Origin: UBA5078 sp051252515
GTDB lineage: Bacteria; Pseudomonadota; Gammaproteobacteria; Pseudomonadales; Pseudohongiellaceae
Direction of reading: 5' to 3'
Length of the DNA stretch: 64,000 nucleotides
NCBI GenBank assembly: GCA_051252515.1
Contig: JBPOFS010000002.1
Coordinates: 558,001-622,000, forward strand
Shown here: piece by piece, positions 8,723-16,940 of the stretch
Position numbering within the stretch: the first letter of the stretch is position 1
Layout: the number at the start of each line of letters is the position of its first letter
Position numbers and translations under genes: made by a program
The notes under the pieces: generated by a model
Told to the model about the DNA's origin: nothing
The model's input: the letters and a program-made list of their open reading frames with translations, nothing else
Databases searched by the model: none

Positions 8723-9628
8723 CTAGCTATGTCGGGCAATAATGAACTGGGCAATGGCACGCAAGGCATCTGCGTTCTTGTCGAAGTCGGCAATCGCTGC
8801 CAAAGCTTCTGTACACAGGCTGTCGGCTTTCTCACGCGCTCCCTCTAGGCCTAATAGACTGACGTAGGTGGGTTTATTGAGGGCCTGATCTGCGCCTTGG
8901 GTTTTACCAAGGGTAGCGGTATCGGAGGTGACATCGAGAATGTCATCTTGGACTTGAAACGCTAGCCCAATGCATTCGCCGTATTGGCGCAATGCCGCTA
9001 ATTGCGTGGGGGTCGCGCGGTCGCTGCTTAAGGCACCTAATAACACGCTGGCATTGATCAAGGCGCCAGTTTTAAGGCTGTGCATAGTTTCGAGTTGAGC
9101 GACTGTAAGCGTATTGCCTACCGCATTGAAATCGATCGACTGCCCGGAGACCATGCCCTCATAGCCCGCAGCGCAGGCAAGTTGATGCACCATCTGTAAT
9201 CGAGCGGAGGCGGCAACTTCTAGTGTCGGAGCGCTGAGAAGTCGCAATGCCATTGCCTGTAAGGCATCGCCAGTCAAAATGGCGGTGGCTTCATCGAAAG
9301 CAATATGGACTGTGGGCTTGCCGCGACGCAAGGCATCGTCATCCATTGCGGGTAAGTCATCGTGTACAAGGGAGTAGCAGTGCACAAGCTCTACCGCACA
9401 GGCGGGAATGTCGGCGTTCTCAATCTTACCCTCTAGGGCTTTTGCAGCGGCGTAGACTAATAGCGGTCGAACGCGCTTGCCGCCTTGCAGGCAGGCGTAC
9501 TGCATTGCGCTGCGTAGTTTCTCAGCATCCATAGGCAGCGCGTGTAATTGCGTATGCAATACCTGTTCAATACGCTGCTGGGATTGCTGCATATAGGTGT
9601 CTAGGGCAAAAGAGGTAGGTTCGCTCAT
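8723..9628 (-). CDS. ispA: Geranyl/farnesyl diphosphate synthase
   Basis: 301 aa, matching E. coli IspA. The enzyme adds isopentenyl diphosphate to DMAPP and GPP to make FPP. The first aspartate-rich motif 'DDLPAMDDD' lies at 90-98 and the second is DDILD near residue 235. 'GGKRVRPLL' (49-57) is the family phosphate-binding segment. It starts 5 nt after xseB, while dxs follows after a 112-nt gap in which no separate gene is convincing. Confidence 0.96.
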   Translation of the reverse strand: MSEPTSFALDTYMQQSQQRIEQVLHTQLHALPMDAEKLRSAMQYACLQGGKRVRPLLVYAAAKALEGKIENADIPACAVELVHCYSLVHDDLPAMDDDALRRGKPTVHIAFDEATAILTGDALQAMALRLLSAPTLEVAASARLQMVHQLACAAGYEGMVSGQSIDFNAVGNTLTVAQLETMHSLKTGALINASVLLGALSSDRATPTQLAALRQYGECIGLAFQVQDDILDVTSDTATLGKTQGADQALNKPTYVSLLGLEGAREKADSLCTEALAAIADFDKNADALRAIAQFIIARHS

Positions 9629-9633
9629 GAGAC

Positions 9634-9873
9634 TTAAGACTCGCCGTCCAGATCAATTGCTTCAGGTTCTCCATTCTCTGCGATGAGAACCTGTACCTTT
9701 TGTTCGGCATTTTGGAGAGCGCTTTGGCATTCTCGCGTCAGGCGAATACCTTTCTCAAAGGCTTGAAGGGACTCCTCAAGGCTTAGATCGCCGTCTTCCA
9801 TTGCGCTGACAAGGCTTTCAAGGCTTGCCAGAGACTCCTCAAAGTTAAAAGTGCTGTCTTTTTTCTTACTCAT
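9634..9873 (-). CDS. xseB: Exodeoxyribonuclease VII small subunit
   Basis: 79 aa, the usual size of XseB. It binds the large subunit XseA to form the single-strand-specific exonuclease VII. The core 'NFEESLASLESLVSAMEDG' and 'SLEESLQAFEKGIRLTREC' form the two helices of the family. It is the first gene of xseB-ispA-dxs, and the large subunit gene is not in the window. The short upstream region contains a 12-bp palindrome CTGTCCGGACAG (9881-9892) directly before the start. Confidence 0.95.
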   Translation of the reverse strand: MSKKKDSTFNFEESLASLESLVSAMEDGDLSLEESLQAFEKGIRLTRECQSALQNAEQKVQVLIAENGEPEAIDLDGES

Positions 9874-10037
9874 TTAAGCGCTGTCCGGACAGGGTTTTGG
9901 GGCGGACAATTATCTATTTTATAAGCGCTAATAGCAAAGCAGACTAGCGCGGCATTACCCGCAATTGTCATATTAACGCCTTATACTTTGTGCCGTTATA
10001 AGCGAATCGTGTCATATATAGCTTACCAAGGAGTCAA

Positions 10038-11150
10038 ATGCGGATTATCTATGGCGTGTCGGGAGAAGGCTCTGGGCACTCTTCTCGGGCAAAACAAATG
10101 GCTAGACACCTGCTTGCCACTGGTCATGAGGTGCTTTTTGTTAGCTACAATCGGGGCTATGCCGCGTTGCACTCCCACTTCCCTTGCCATGAAATTGAGG
10201 GGCTGCGCATCATTAGTGTGAATAATCGGGTTTCGATATTACGCACTCTTATCTACAACTTGAAAAAGCTGCCGGCCTTTGTTCGTAGCGTAAAGTCCTT
10301 ACGGGCGGTTTTTAATGAGTTTCAACCCGATGTGGTGATCACCGATTTCGAGCCAATGACGGCGCGTTTTGCTAGTGCTCGTCGCTTGCCGCTCATTAGT
10401 TTGGATAATCAACACCGCATGCGTTATATGGATTATGCCTCTCCAAGCCATTTATGGCTGGAGCGTTGGTTCACAGAAAGGGTTATTCGCTGGGTTGTTC
10501 CGAAACCTGATGTGTCACTCGCAACGACATTCCTTATGGGGCCTGTGAAAAATGCCCACACCTTTCTGTTTCCTCCGATCCTGCGGGAGGAGGTCGGCGC
10601 AACGAAGCCCACGCAAGGAGCTCATCACTTAGTCTATGTGACGGGCCAGTACGATAGTTTGATCGAGACGTTGCGCTCGTTCAGTCACGAGCGCTTTATC
10701 GTGTATGGCTATAACAAAGATGAGGTCTCTGGGAATTTGAACTTTAAACAATTCAGTACTGTGGGATTCTTGGAAGATGTCGCTTCAAGCCAGTCGATAA
10801 TCGCAACAGCGGGATTCACGCTCATGAGTGAAGCCATGTATCTTCAGAAGCCGTATCTAGCGTTCCCCATGCATGGGCAGTTTGAGCAGCAGTTGAATGC
10901 GTTTTGCTTAGTAGAGCTTGGATTTGGTCAGAACGCCCAGAATGCGGACCGAGAGACCTTGGAAAATTTCTTTGCGCAGTTGCCTCGCTACTACGAAGCG
11001 CTAAGCCAGTATGCTTATGGGTATAGCCGCAATCCTTTGGCGCTGGATAACGTCGAGCTTTGTGCAAAGCTCGACGAGCTGCTGGCCAATGATGCCTCGG
11101 TGTTGCGACAACACCAGATGGGGGTAGACGAAAAATTAATGAGCGAGTAG
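10038..11150 (+). CDS. MJ1255/VC2487-family glycosyltransferase
   Basis: 370 aa. The N-terminus 'MRIIYGVSGEGSGHSSRA' and the later 'TAGFTLMSEAMYLQKPYLAFP' match the conserved hypothetical family MJ1255/VC2487, a GT-B fold group related to MurG-type UDP-sugar transferases (GT28). The Gly-rich N-terminal loop and the C-terminal donor-site segment are both present. Acceptor and donor are unknown. AAGGAG (10028-10033) supports the start. It is divergent from xseB and probably monocistronic. A perfect 26-bp palindrome lies inside the coding region at 11051-11076. Confidence 0.8.
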   Translation: MRIIYGVSGEGSGHSSRAKQMARHLLATGHEVLFVSYNRGYAALHSHFPCHEIEGLRIISVNNRVSILRTLIYNLKKLPAFVRSVKSLRAVFNEFQPDVVITDFEPMTARFASARRLPLISLDNQHRMRYMDYASPSHLWLERWFTERVIRWVVPKPDVSLATTFLMGPVKNAHTFLFPPILREEVGATKPTQGAHHLVYVTGQYDSLIETLRSFSHERFIVYGYNKDEVSGNLNFKQFSTVGFLEDVASSQSIIATAGFTLMSEAMYLQKPYLAFPMHGQFEQQLNAFCLVELGFGQNAQNADRETLENFFAQLPRYYEALSQYAYGYSRNPLALDNVELCAKLDELLANDASVLRQHQMGVDEKLMSE

Positions 11151-11265
11151 AGCGCTAAAACAAGCTTATTCGTTGACCCGCCCCAAGGCAGGCAGTAATC
11201 TAGCGAGCGTTTGCCGTAGTGTCATAACTTACGGCTTAGTCACCGTTTGTTAGGAACCCGCCTCG

Positions 11266-12054
11266 ATGGAAAGCAATAAAAATAAGACCGAAATTGTCGA
11301 GCAGCACAAAGATTTACGCATTATTTACGGTATTGTGCTGACTTTGATCTGGCTACTGCTAGGCATGTTATACATCTCTTACAATGTCGGATGGCAGAGT
11401 TTCATCTCCCTCCCTATCGGCGATATGGGTACCTTTTTAGAAGGTGCTTTTGCCCCCCTCGCATTTCTTTGGCTAGTGATTGGTTTGTTCATTCAGCAAG
11501 GTGTGTTGGCAGAGAATAACCGTGAGCTGCGTGACAATAATATTCAGTCTGAAAAGCAAACAATGGCAATTGCCGCAACTGAGTTGAACGCGCGTCAGGA
11601 AACTTTCTTTAAAATTGCCGACAATACTCGCCGTCAGTTAGGCGGTATTAGTGGTTTGCTTCTGCAATCTGGCAAAGGGCCGCAAGGAGACAAGGCATTC
11701 TCAGAAGCTGAGTTTATGGAGAAGTGGCATTTGTTTGCTACCGGCGACTTCGAAATATTTTCGCGAGACTTCCTGGTGCTTGCGGGCAAAGGGGGAGATC
11801 TCCAGAGTTTGTTCTATGGGACACAAATACGTTGTACTCATACGGATAACTTTATTATGAATTTCGATCGCCTTCTGCGCCTCGCGCGCGACTGTGATAC
11901 CAACGGCATAATCTCGGATGCACAATTACATTCAGCTCACGGACTATTGAGTTCACGTATGCGTGAATTGCATCCGCGTATTAAGTTCAAGCGTTATGAA
12001 GTCACGCGCTCAAGTTCATACTTGGATCAGATTATTAAGAGTGCGCAGGGATAG
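11266..12054 (+). CDS. Membrane protein of unknown function with coiled coil
   Basis: 262 aa, not recognised. Two hydrophobic segments lie at about residues 17-40 and 50-80 (LIWLLLGMLYISYNVGW and APLAFLWLVIGLFIQQG). A charged, probably coiled-coil stretch follows (about 82-115), then a soluble cytoplasmic domain. There is no enzymatic motif. AGGA 10 nt before the ATG supports the start. It lies between the glycosyltransferase and the MAPEG gene with gaps over 40 nt on both sides, so co-transcription is uncertain. A membrane-tethered scaffold or sensor is possible, but this is speculation. Confidence 0.6.
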   Translation: MESNKNKTEIVEQHKDLRIIYGIVLTLIWLLLGMLYISYNVGWQSFISLPIGDMGTFLEGAFAPLAFLWLVIGLFIQQGVLAENNRELRDNNIQSEKQTMAIAATELNARQETFFKIADNTRRQLGGISGLLLQSGKGPQGDKAFSEAEFMEKWHLFATGDFEIFSRDFLVLAGKGGDLQSLFYGTQIRCTHTDNFIMNFDRLLRLARDCDTNGIISDAQLHSAHGLLSSRMRELHPRIKFKRYEVTRSSSYLDQIIKSAQG

Positions 12055-12096
12055 AATAAAAATACTAATGTTTGATTCACTAAAAAGGGGTAGGTG

Positions 12097-12480
12097 ATGG
12101 AATTTGTGGCGATCGTAATCGTGTTGGCGCTAATGCAATATTTTTGGTTTGCAATATCAGTGGGAAAGGCTCGTGGGACCTATAAAGTGGAAGCTCCGGC
12201 AGTCACTGGCGACCCCGTGTTTGAGCGCTACTATCGCGTACAGCAAAACACACTTGAGTTGCTGGTGATGTTTATCCCAGCTTTGGTGATCTTCTCGTAT
12301 TGGGTTCGACCAGATATCGGCGCTGGAATCGGCGCAATCTATTTGATCGGACGTTTTCTGTATGCACGTTCGTATGTTTCAAATCCGGCAGCACGCGGGA
12401 CTGGTTTTGTTTTAAGTATTCTACCAACGCTGATTTTGTTGATCGGCGGCGGCATTGCCGCTGTTATGTCTCTTCTCTAA
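12097..12480 (+). CDS. MAPEG family membrane protein
   Basis: 127 aa with about four transmembrane helices, the size and pattern of the membrane-associated eicosanoid/glutathione metabolism (MAPEG) family. The family motif region 'ERYYRVQQNTLELLVMFIPA' (about 45-64) carries the E-R-x-x-R-x-x-x-N-x-x-E pattern. Bacterial members are often glutathione S-transferases or peroxidases, but the substrate is unknown. AAGGGG (12085-12090) sits 6 nt before this ATG. The GTG directly before it would be too close. Confidence 0.85.
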   Translation: MEFVAIVIVLALMQYFWFAISVGKARGTYKVEAPAVTGDPVFERYYRVQQNTLELLVMFIPALVIFSYWVRPDIGAGIGAIYLIGRFLYARSYVSNPAARGTGFVLSILPTLILLIGGGIAAVMSLL

Positions 12481-12487
12481 ATGCGTT

Positions 12488-12520
12488 GATGGCGGGCTCG
12501 GATTGTGTGAGCTCGCCATC
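12488..12520. terminator. Hairpin between convergent MAPEG and DTW genes
   Basis: GATGGCGGGCTC (12488-12499) pairs with GAGCTCGCCATC (12509-12520) over 12 positions including one G-U. No long T-run follows, so it is a weak or Rho-assisted terminator candidate, but its place between two convergent stops fits. Confidence 0.5.
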
Positions 12521-12530
12521 ACGTTGTCTC

Positions 12531-13121
12531 TTAGGTTTTCTTGTAGTTCCGCTCGTATACTTCCTGCCCCATTTGAGCAATTTGCTCGTCGATCAGTTCG
12601 TCCATAATTTTCAGCAAAGGCTGATACTTCTCGTTGTCTCCCTCTAATGACGCAAGGCTATACACGATTGCTTCGAGGGTCGATAGCGCCTGAGAGTTAG
12701 GTTCGCGTCGAATCCGGTAACGGCTTGTGGGCGTTGCAGGTAGGCAGTATTTTGGCAGCTGCGCTAATGCTGGAGACTCTAGCAGCATGCGCCGGCTTTT
12801 GCGCCAAGTGGCATCAAGGAACAGCAATGGTCGTATGGGGCCATCGATAAGTGTTTCTAGGGGGAGGCTGTCAGGTCCTGGGTACAAAAGCACAGGCTCT
12901 GGCGAGGTATTAAGAAATGGCGAGGAGTGAGATGCCGCCGTCTCTAATTCACAATGGCGTAAGCACAGCGCGGCAATGCGTGCTGTGCCTAAAGCATGGC
13001 GAGACTCGAGTGGGTGCTGCAGGACTTGCACGGGCCATCGGTTTTCGACGTTAACGAGCAAGTGGCAATAACAATGTGTCAGAGGGCGTTGACACGCCGA
13101 GCAACGTTCTCGTTTGGACAT
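12531..13121 (-). CDS. DTW-domain tRNA-uridine aminocarboxypropyltransferase
   Basis: 196 aa. The N-terminal zinc-type cluster 'CSACQRPLTHCYC' (7-19) and the motif 'LFLDATWRKSRRM' (DxTW) define the DTW family. E. coli members TapT (YfiP) and TuaA transfer the 3-amino-3-carboxypropyl group of SAM to uridine in tRNA. A GAGGAG ribosome-binding site precedes the ATG. It is just upstream of dbpA's 3' end on the same strand (dbpA stop at 13148 is 27 nt away), so the two may share a transcript. Which tRNA position it modifies cannot be read from the sequence. Confidence 0.85.
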   Translation of the reverse strand: MSKRERCSACQRPLTHCYCHLLVNVENRWPVQVLQHPLESRHALGTARIAALCLRHCELETAASHSSPFLNTSPEPVLLYPGPDSLPLETLIDGPIRPLLFLDATWRKSRRMLLESPALAQLPKYCLPATPTSRYRIRREPNSQALSTLEAIVYSLASLEGDNEKYQPLLKIMDELIDEQIAQMGQEVYERNYKKT

Positions 13122-13147
13122 AACTCCTCACTCACATAATCGTGCGA

Positions 13148-14584
13148 TTAGCGTCGTGAGCGCGTAGCAATTGTGTGCAAGCGCCGCACTTTAAACTTCT
13201 GACCTTTAATCTTACGACTTTCTAGTTGCGCTATTGCATCGGCAATATGGCTAATATCGATAGCCACAAAGCTGGCAAAGTCGAGAATATCGATACGACC
13301 AATAGCGCTACCGGGAACTCCCCCTTCGGCCGTGAGGGTGCCAAGAATATCTCCAGGGCGGATCTTGTTCTTGCGTCCTCCAGCAATATGAATAGTCTGC
13401 CGACTGGAAGATTCCGAGAGGTTGTTCTTATTGGGTAGTGAATCAATTACGCTGAGTTTCACGCTGCCAGCATTGTCATCGCGCTCTTGCAGCGCGTTCA
13501 CTCTGAAGCGTTCGTTCTCAAAGAATAGGCTCAATGCCAAGCCTTCGTTTCCGGCGCGGCCTGTGCGTCCAATGCGATGGGTGTAGACTTCTAAGTCGCG
13601 TGGCAATTCGGCGTTGATCACCATTGGCAATTGCTCGATGTCTAAACCACGTGCCGCCACATCGGTGGCCACTAGTATCTGGCAGCTGCCGTTGCGGAAC
13701 TGAATCAGGACTTGGTCTCGTTCTCGTTGCTCCATTTCACCGTGTAAGGCCATCGCCACAAGGCCAGCATCGCTGAGTCGTTCGGCAAGCTCGATTGTGG
13801 TTTGTCTGGTATTACAAAACACTACACAAGATTGCGGAGCATAGTAGCGCAGCAGTTTCAGTAGTGCGGCGCTGCGCATAGTGCCGTCGTCTTTAGTGCC
13901 GCATAGATAGTAATGCTGGGCGATAGTGGTGTCCTCGGCAAGAGATTCCACTTCGATGCGTTGGGCATCGTTCTGATACTGAGCGCTCAATGATTTGATA
14001 TGGCTAGGGAAGGTCGCAGAGAACAAAAGAGTCTGTCGCTGCGCTGGCGTTTCCGCAATAATTTCTTCGATGTCTTCAGAGAACCCCATGTCTAACATGC
14101 GGTCTGCCTCATCCAGCACTAAGGTCATCACGCGCTCAAGTTTAAGCGTTTGCTTTAAGACATGATCTTTCACCCGTCCAGGGGTTCCCACGACGATATG
14201 GGCACCGTGGGATAGTGACGCGATCTGTGGGCCGAGTGCTTGTCCGCCGCAAAGCACGGCGACTTTCACATTCGGCAAATAGCGCGCTAAGCGGCGAATT
14301 TCTGTCGCGACCTGTGTGCACAGTTCGCGAGTAGGACACATGATTAATGCTTGAGTCCCAAAATCACGGGGATTGAGTTTGCATAGAAGGGCAATGCCGA
14401 ACGCGGCAGTTTTACCGCTGCCGGTTCGGGCCTGTGCAATTAGATCTTTGCCAGCCAATGCCGCTGGTAATGCCAGCGCTTGGATGGGAGTCATCTGCGA
14501 GTATTTGAGGGCCGCTAGGTTCTCGATCTGCGCCGGTGGCAGATTAAGGCTAAGAAATGAATCTTTCGCTTCGATAGTGCTCAT
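13148..14584 (-). CDS. dbpA: ATP-dependent RNA helicase DbpA
   Basis: 478 aa DEAD-box helicase. Motif I is ARTGSGKT, motif II DEADRMLDMGF, motif III SAT and motif VI HRIGRTGRAG. The C-terminal part carries the DbpA RNA-binding domain ('RPGDILGTLTAEGG', 'KGQKFKVRRLH') that recognises 23S rRNA hairpin 92 during 50S assembly. An upstream GTG would add four residues, but this ATG has GGAG six nt before it. It follows ybiT after a gap of about 24 nt, so two ribosome-linked genes are probably co-transcribed. Confidence 0.95.
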   Translation of the reverse strand: MSTIEAKDSFLSLNLPPAQIENLAALKYSQMTPIQALALPAALAGKDLIAQARTGSGKTAAFGIALLCKLNPRDFGTQALIMCPTRELCTQVATEIRRLARYLPNVKVAVLCGGQALGPQIASLSHGAHIVVGTPGRVKDHVLKQTLKLERVMTLVLDEADRMLDMGFSEDIEEIIAETPAQRQTLLFSATFPSHIKSLSAQYQNDAQRIEVESLAEDTTIAQHYYLCGTKDDGTMRSAALLKLLRYYAPQSCVVFCNTRQTTIELAERLSDAGLVAMALHGEMEQRERDQVLIQFRNGSCQILVATDVAARGLDIEQLPMVINAELPRDLEVYTHRIGRTGRAGNEGLALSLFFENERFRVNALQERDDNAGSVKLSVIDSLPNKNNLSESSSRQTIHIAGGRKNKIRPGDILGTLTAEGGVPGSAIGRIDILDFASFVAIDISHIADAIAQLESRKIKGQKFKVRRLHTIATRSRR

Positions 14585-14608
14585 AGACTGCTCCACAGGT
14601 GAGTCATA

Positions 14609-16216
14609 TTATTCGACTCCAAGTTTATGCAAATACTCGTCGTAGTCACCTTTGAAGTTCACGATATTGCCTTCGCTGATCTCAATGATGCGGGTTGCCA
14701 ATGAGGAGACGAACTCGCGGTCGTGACTGACAAAAAGAATCGTTCCAGGATAGTTTTCCAAGGCTAAGTTGAGCGCCTCGATAGATTCCATATCCAAATG
14801 GTTGGTTGGCTCATCGAGTACAAGGACATTGGGCTTTTGCAGCATCATCTTGCCGAAGAGCATGCGGCCTTGTTCTCCACCGGAGATAACGCCTACTTTT
14901 TTCAAGCTGTCGTCTTTGGAGAACAACATCTTTCCGAGTATGCCGCGAATGCTTTGTTCGTCATCGCTAGGGCTGCCCCATTGGCTCATCCAATCGAATA
15001 GATTGATGTCTTCATCAAATTCGTGGGAGTGGTCTTGAGCGTAGTAACCAATACTGGCGTTCTCGGCCCATTTGATTGTGCCTGACAATACCTCTTCGTC
15101 GTCTTTGCCAAAGTTGCCGGTCAACGCTTGTAGCAAGGTCGTTTTACCAATGCCGTTGGCACCTAGGATTGCGACGCGTTCACCGGCCTCTACCATCAAG
15201 CCAAGGTTGGAGATAAGTGTGTTATCGCCATAGGCGAGCGTAAGCTTCGAAGTCTCTACCGCAAGGCGGTGCAGCTTCTTTTCCATTTCGATGCGGATAA
15301 ACGGGCTGATACGGCTGGAAGGCTTTAGGTCTTCTAGCTTGATCTTCTCTAGCTGTTTCGCGCGGGACGTCGCCTGCTTCGCCTTCGATGCGTTGGCAGA
15401 GAATCGACTCACGAAGCTTTGCAGTTCGGAGATCTGTGTCTTCTTCTTGGCGTTATCGGCCTGAATGCGTTCGCGAGCTTGGGTAGAGGCAATCATGAAG
15501 TCGTCATAGGTACCTGGGTAAAGTCGCAGCGCTTGGTAGTCCAAGTCCACCATATGCGTGCACACACTATTCAAGAAGTGGCGATCGTGCGAGATGATGA
15601 TCATGGTGCATTCGCGTTGGCTGAGAATGCTTTCAAGCCAGCGGATCGCGTTAATGTCCAAGTTGTTGGTCGGTTCGTCTAACAACATGATGTCAGGATC
15701 GGCAAACAAAGCTTGGGCGAGCAGCACGCGTAATTTCCAGCCTGGCGCGACGGAGCTCATTGGGCCGTTATGCAGCTCAATGGCAATCCCGAGGCCGAGT
15801 AGTAATTCACCGGCTGAGGCTTCAGCGGAATAACCATCGAGTTCGGCAAACTCAATTTCGAGTTCGGCCACACGCATGCCGTCGTCTTCAGTCATCTCAG
15901 GCAGGTCGTAAATACGATCCTTTGCTTCTTTGATTTTCCAAAGCTTTTCATGCCCCATGATGACAGTGTCTAACACGGTAAAGTCTTCGTAAGCGAATTG
16001 GTCTTGACGCAAGATACCGACACGTTCATCGGCGTCGATGCTGATATTGCCTGCTGTGGGTTCTAGATCGCCACTGAGGATTTTCATGAAGGTGGACTTG
16101 CCAGAGCCGTTTGCTCCGATCAGACCATAGCGGTTGCCGCTGCCAAAGCGCAGGGACACGTTTTCAAATAGAGGTTTAGCACCAAACTGGATGGTGATAT
16201 TGGCGGCATTAATCAA
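14609..16216 (-). CDS. ybiT: ABC-F family ATPase YbiT
   Basis: 535 aa soluble twin-ATPase protein of the ABC-F group. It has no membrane segment, and family members act on ribosomes. The first Walker A is GANGSGKST (34-42). The first signature motif is degenerate (VAPGWKLR), as in E. coli YbiT, and the second is ISGGEQGRM. Both Walker B motifs (LLDEPTNNLD and VLDEPTNHLD) are intact, and the linker between the domains is charged. The start is TTG with GGAAA six nt upstream. It is divergent from the RRM gene with a palindromic repeat in the shared region. Confidence 0.95.
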   Translation of the reverse strand: MINAANITIQFGAKPLFENVSLRFGSGNRYGLIGANGSGKSTFMKILSGDLEPTAGNISIDADERVGILRQDQFAYEDFTVLDTVIMGHEKLWKIKEAKDRIYDLPEMTEDDGMRVAELEIEFAELDGYSAEASAGELLLGLGIAIELHNGPMSSVAPGWKLRVLLAQALFADPDIMLLDEPTNNLDINAIRWLESILSQRECTMIIISHDRHFLNSVCTHMVDLDYQALRLYPGTYDDFMIASTQARERIQADNAKKKTQISELQSFVSRFSANASKAKQATSRAKQLEKIKLEDLKPSSRISPFIRIEMEKKLHRLAVETSKLTLAYGDNTLISNLGLMVEAGERVAILGANGIGKTTLLQALTGNFGKDDEEVLSGTIKWAENASIGYYAQDHSHEFDEDINLFDWMSQWGSPSDDEQSIRGILGKMLFSKDDSLKKVGVISGGEQGRMLFGKMMLQKPNVLVLDEPTNHLDMESIEALNLALENYPGTILFVSHDREFVSSLATRIIEISEGNIVNFKGDYDEYLHKLGVE

Positions 16217-16245
16217 GGCGATTTCCGTTTACTAAAAGGTGTGAC

Positions 16246-16269
16246 ATTGTGTCGCTGCATTATGCAGCG
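16246..16269. repeat. Palindromic direct repeat, copy 1 (upstream of ybiT)
   Basis: 24-bp unit ATTGTGTCGCTGCATT plus ATGCAGCG, 30 nt upstream of the ybiT start. Its last 17 bases (16253-16269) form the palindrome CGCTGCAT-T-ATGCAGCG. A second unit with 20 of 24 bases identical lies at 16405-16428. All four differences are transitions. The pair could be operators for the divergent ybiT and RRM genes. Confidence 0.55.
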
Positions 16270-16404
16270 CAGTGATCTGACCAGAAGCTGCCGTGTGGCA
16301 TGGGGAAGGTCAGTGCGAAAGGGGCGCATTATAAAGGAGCGACGCACAAGCGACTACTGCTTATTTACCTTGAGTCTTGTTAGACTAGCAAGTCAAATTG
16401 CAGT

Positions 16405-16428
16405 ATTGTGCCGCCGCATTGCGCAGCG
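16405..16428. repeat. Palindromic direct repeat, copy 2 (upstream of RRM gene)
   Basis: 24-bp unit ATTGTGCCGCCGCATT plus GCGCAGCG, 54 nt upstream of the RRM start and 159 bp from copy 1. It also holds a short dyad (CGCA-T-TGCG). The conserved ATTGTG prefix, which is not part of the dyad, argues that the match is more than chance palindromicity. Confidence 0.55.
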
Positions 16429-16481
16429 AGCTGGTTTTGCGACGTTGTGTCGGTTTAAAACCTACTGTGTGAGGACATCTA

Positions 16482-16889
16482 TTGAAAATATTAATACGTA
16501 ATCTTTCCCGTGATATCACGCAGGTCGAACTGCTGGCGTTATTTGAAGCCCATGGGCGAGTGCAGTCATGCTCGCTAGTCATGGATGAGGCCACAGGTGG
16601 CTCAAAAGGCTTTGGTTTCGTCAATATGCCGGTGATATATGAAGCAAAAGCCGCTTTACGTGCGCTCGATGGTTTTGCCTGTAAAGGGAGCAAAATGCGC
16701 GTGAAAAAGGCCGAACCGACCTCAAAGGATGCTCCAGAAGAAGGGGCTGAGGCAGGCGAGCAAGTAGCACAGGACGCAGAAGCGGCGCAAAAAGCGGCTG
16801 CTGAGGCGAAAGCGGCGCGAGTTAAAAAGGACGGCACACGCTTAGGCCCTAAAAAGGCGCGTAGTTTTAAAAAGAAGCCGGCTAAGTAA
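16482..16889 (+). CDS. RRM-domain RNA-binding protein
   Basis: 135 aa. A single RNA recognition motif fills residues 2-75, with RNP2 'ILIRNLS' and RNP1 'KGFGFVNM' including the two aromatic positions. The rest is an Ala/Lys/Glu-rich tail ending in 'KKARSFKKKPAK', suited to nucleic-acid contact. The start is TTG, supported by GAGGA six nt upstream; no in-frame ATG lies near the domain start. Small bacterial RRM proteins are often cold-induced or act as RNA chaperones. Targets here are unknown. It is divergent from ybiT. Confidence 0.88.
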   Translation: MKILIRNLSRDITQVELLALFEAHGRVQSCSLVMDEATGGSKGFGFVNMPVIYEAKAALRALDGFACKGSKMRVKKAEPTSKDAPEEGAEAGEQVAQDAEAAQKAAAEAKAARVKKDGTRLGPKKARSFKKKPAK

Positions 16890-16940
16890 ACGTTATATTG
16901 CCCCGGGACGAATGCAGTCCCTTAAGCGAGTGCCGCTTTA

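Noticed and set aside
8620..8835. Small ORF between dxs and ispA
   Set aside because: It overlaps the 3' end of ispA in another frame and has no family similarity or ribosome site.
9881..9892. CTGTCCGGACAG palindrome before xseB as an operator
   Set aside because: A single 12-bp palindrome is not strong evidence; no second site or known consensus.
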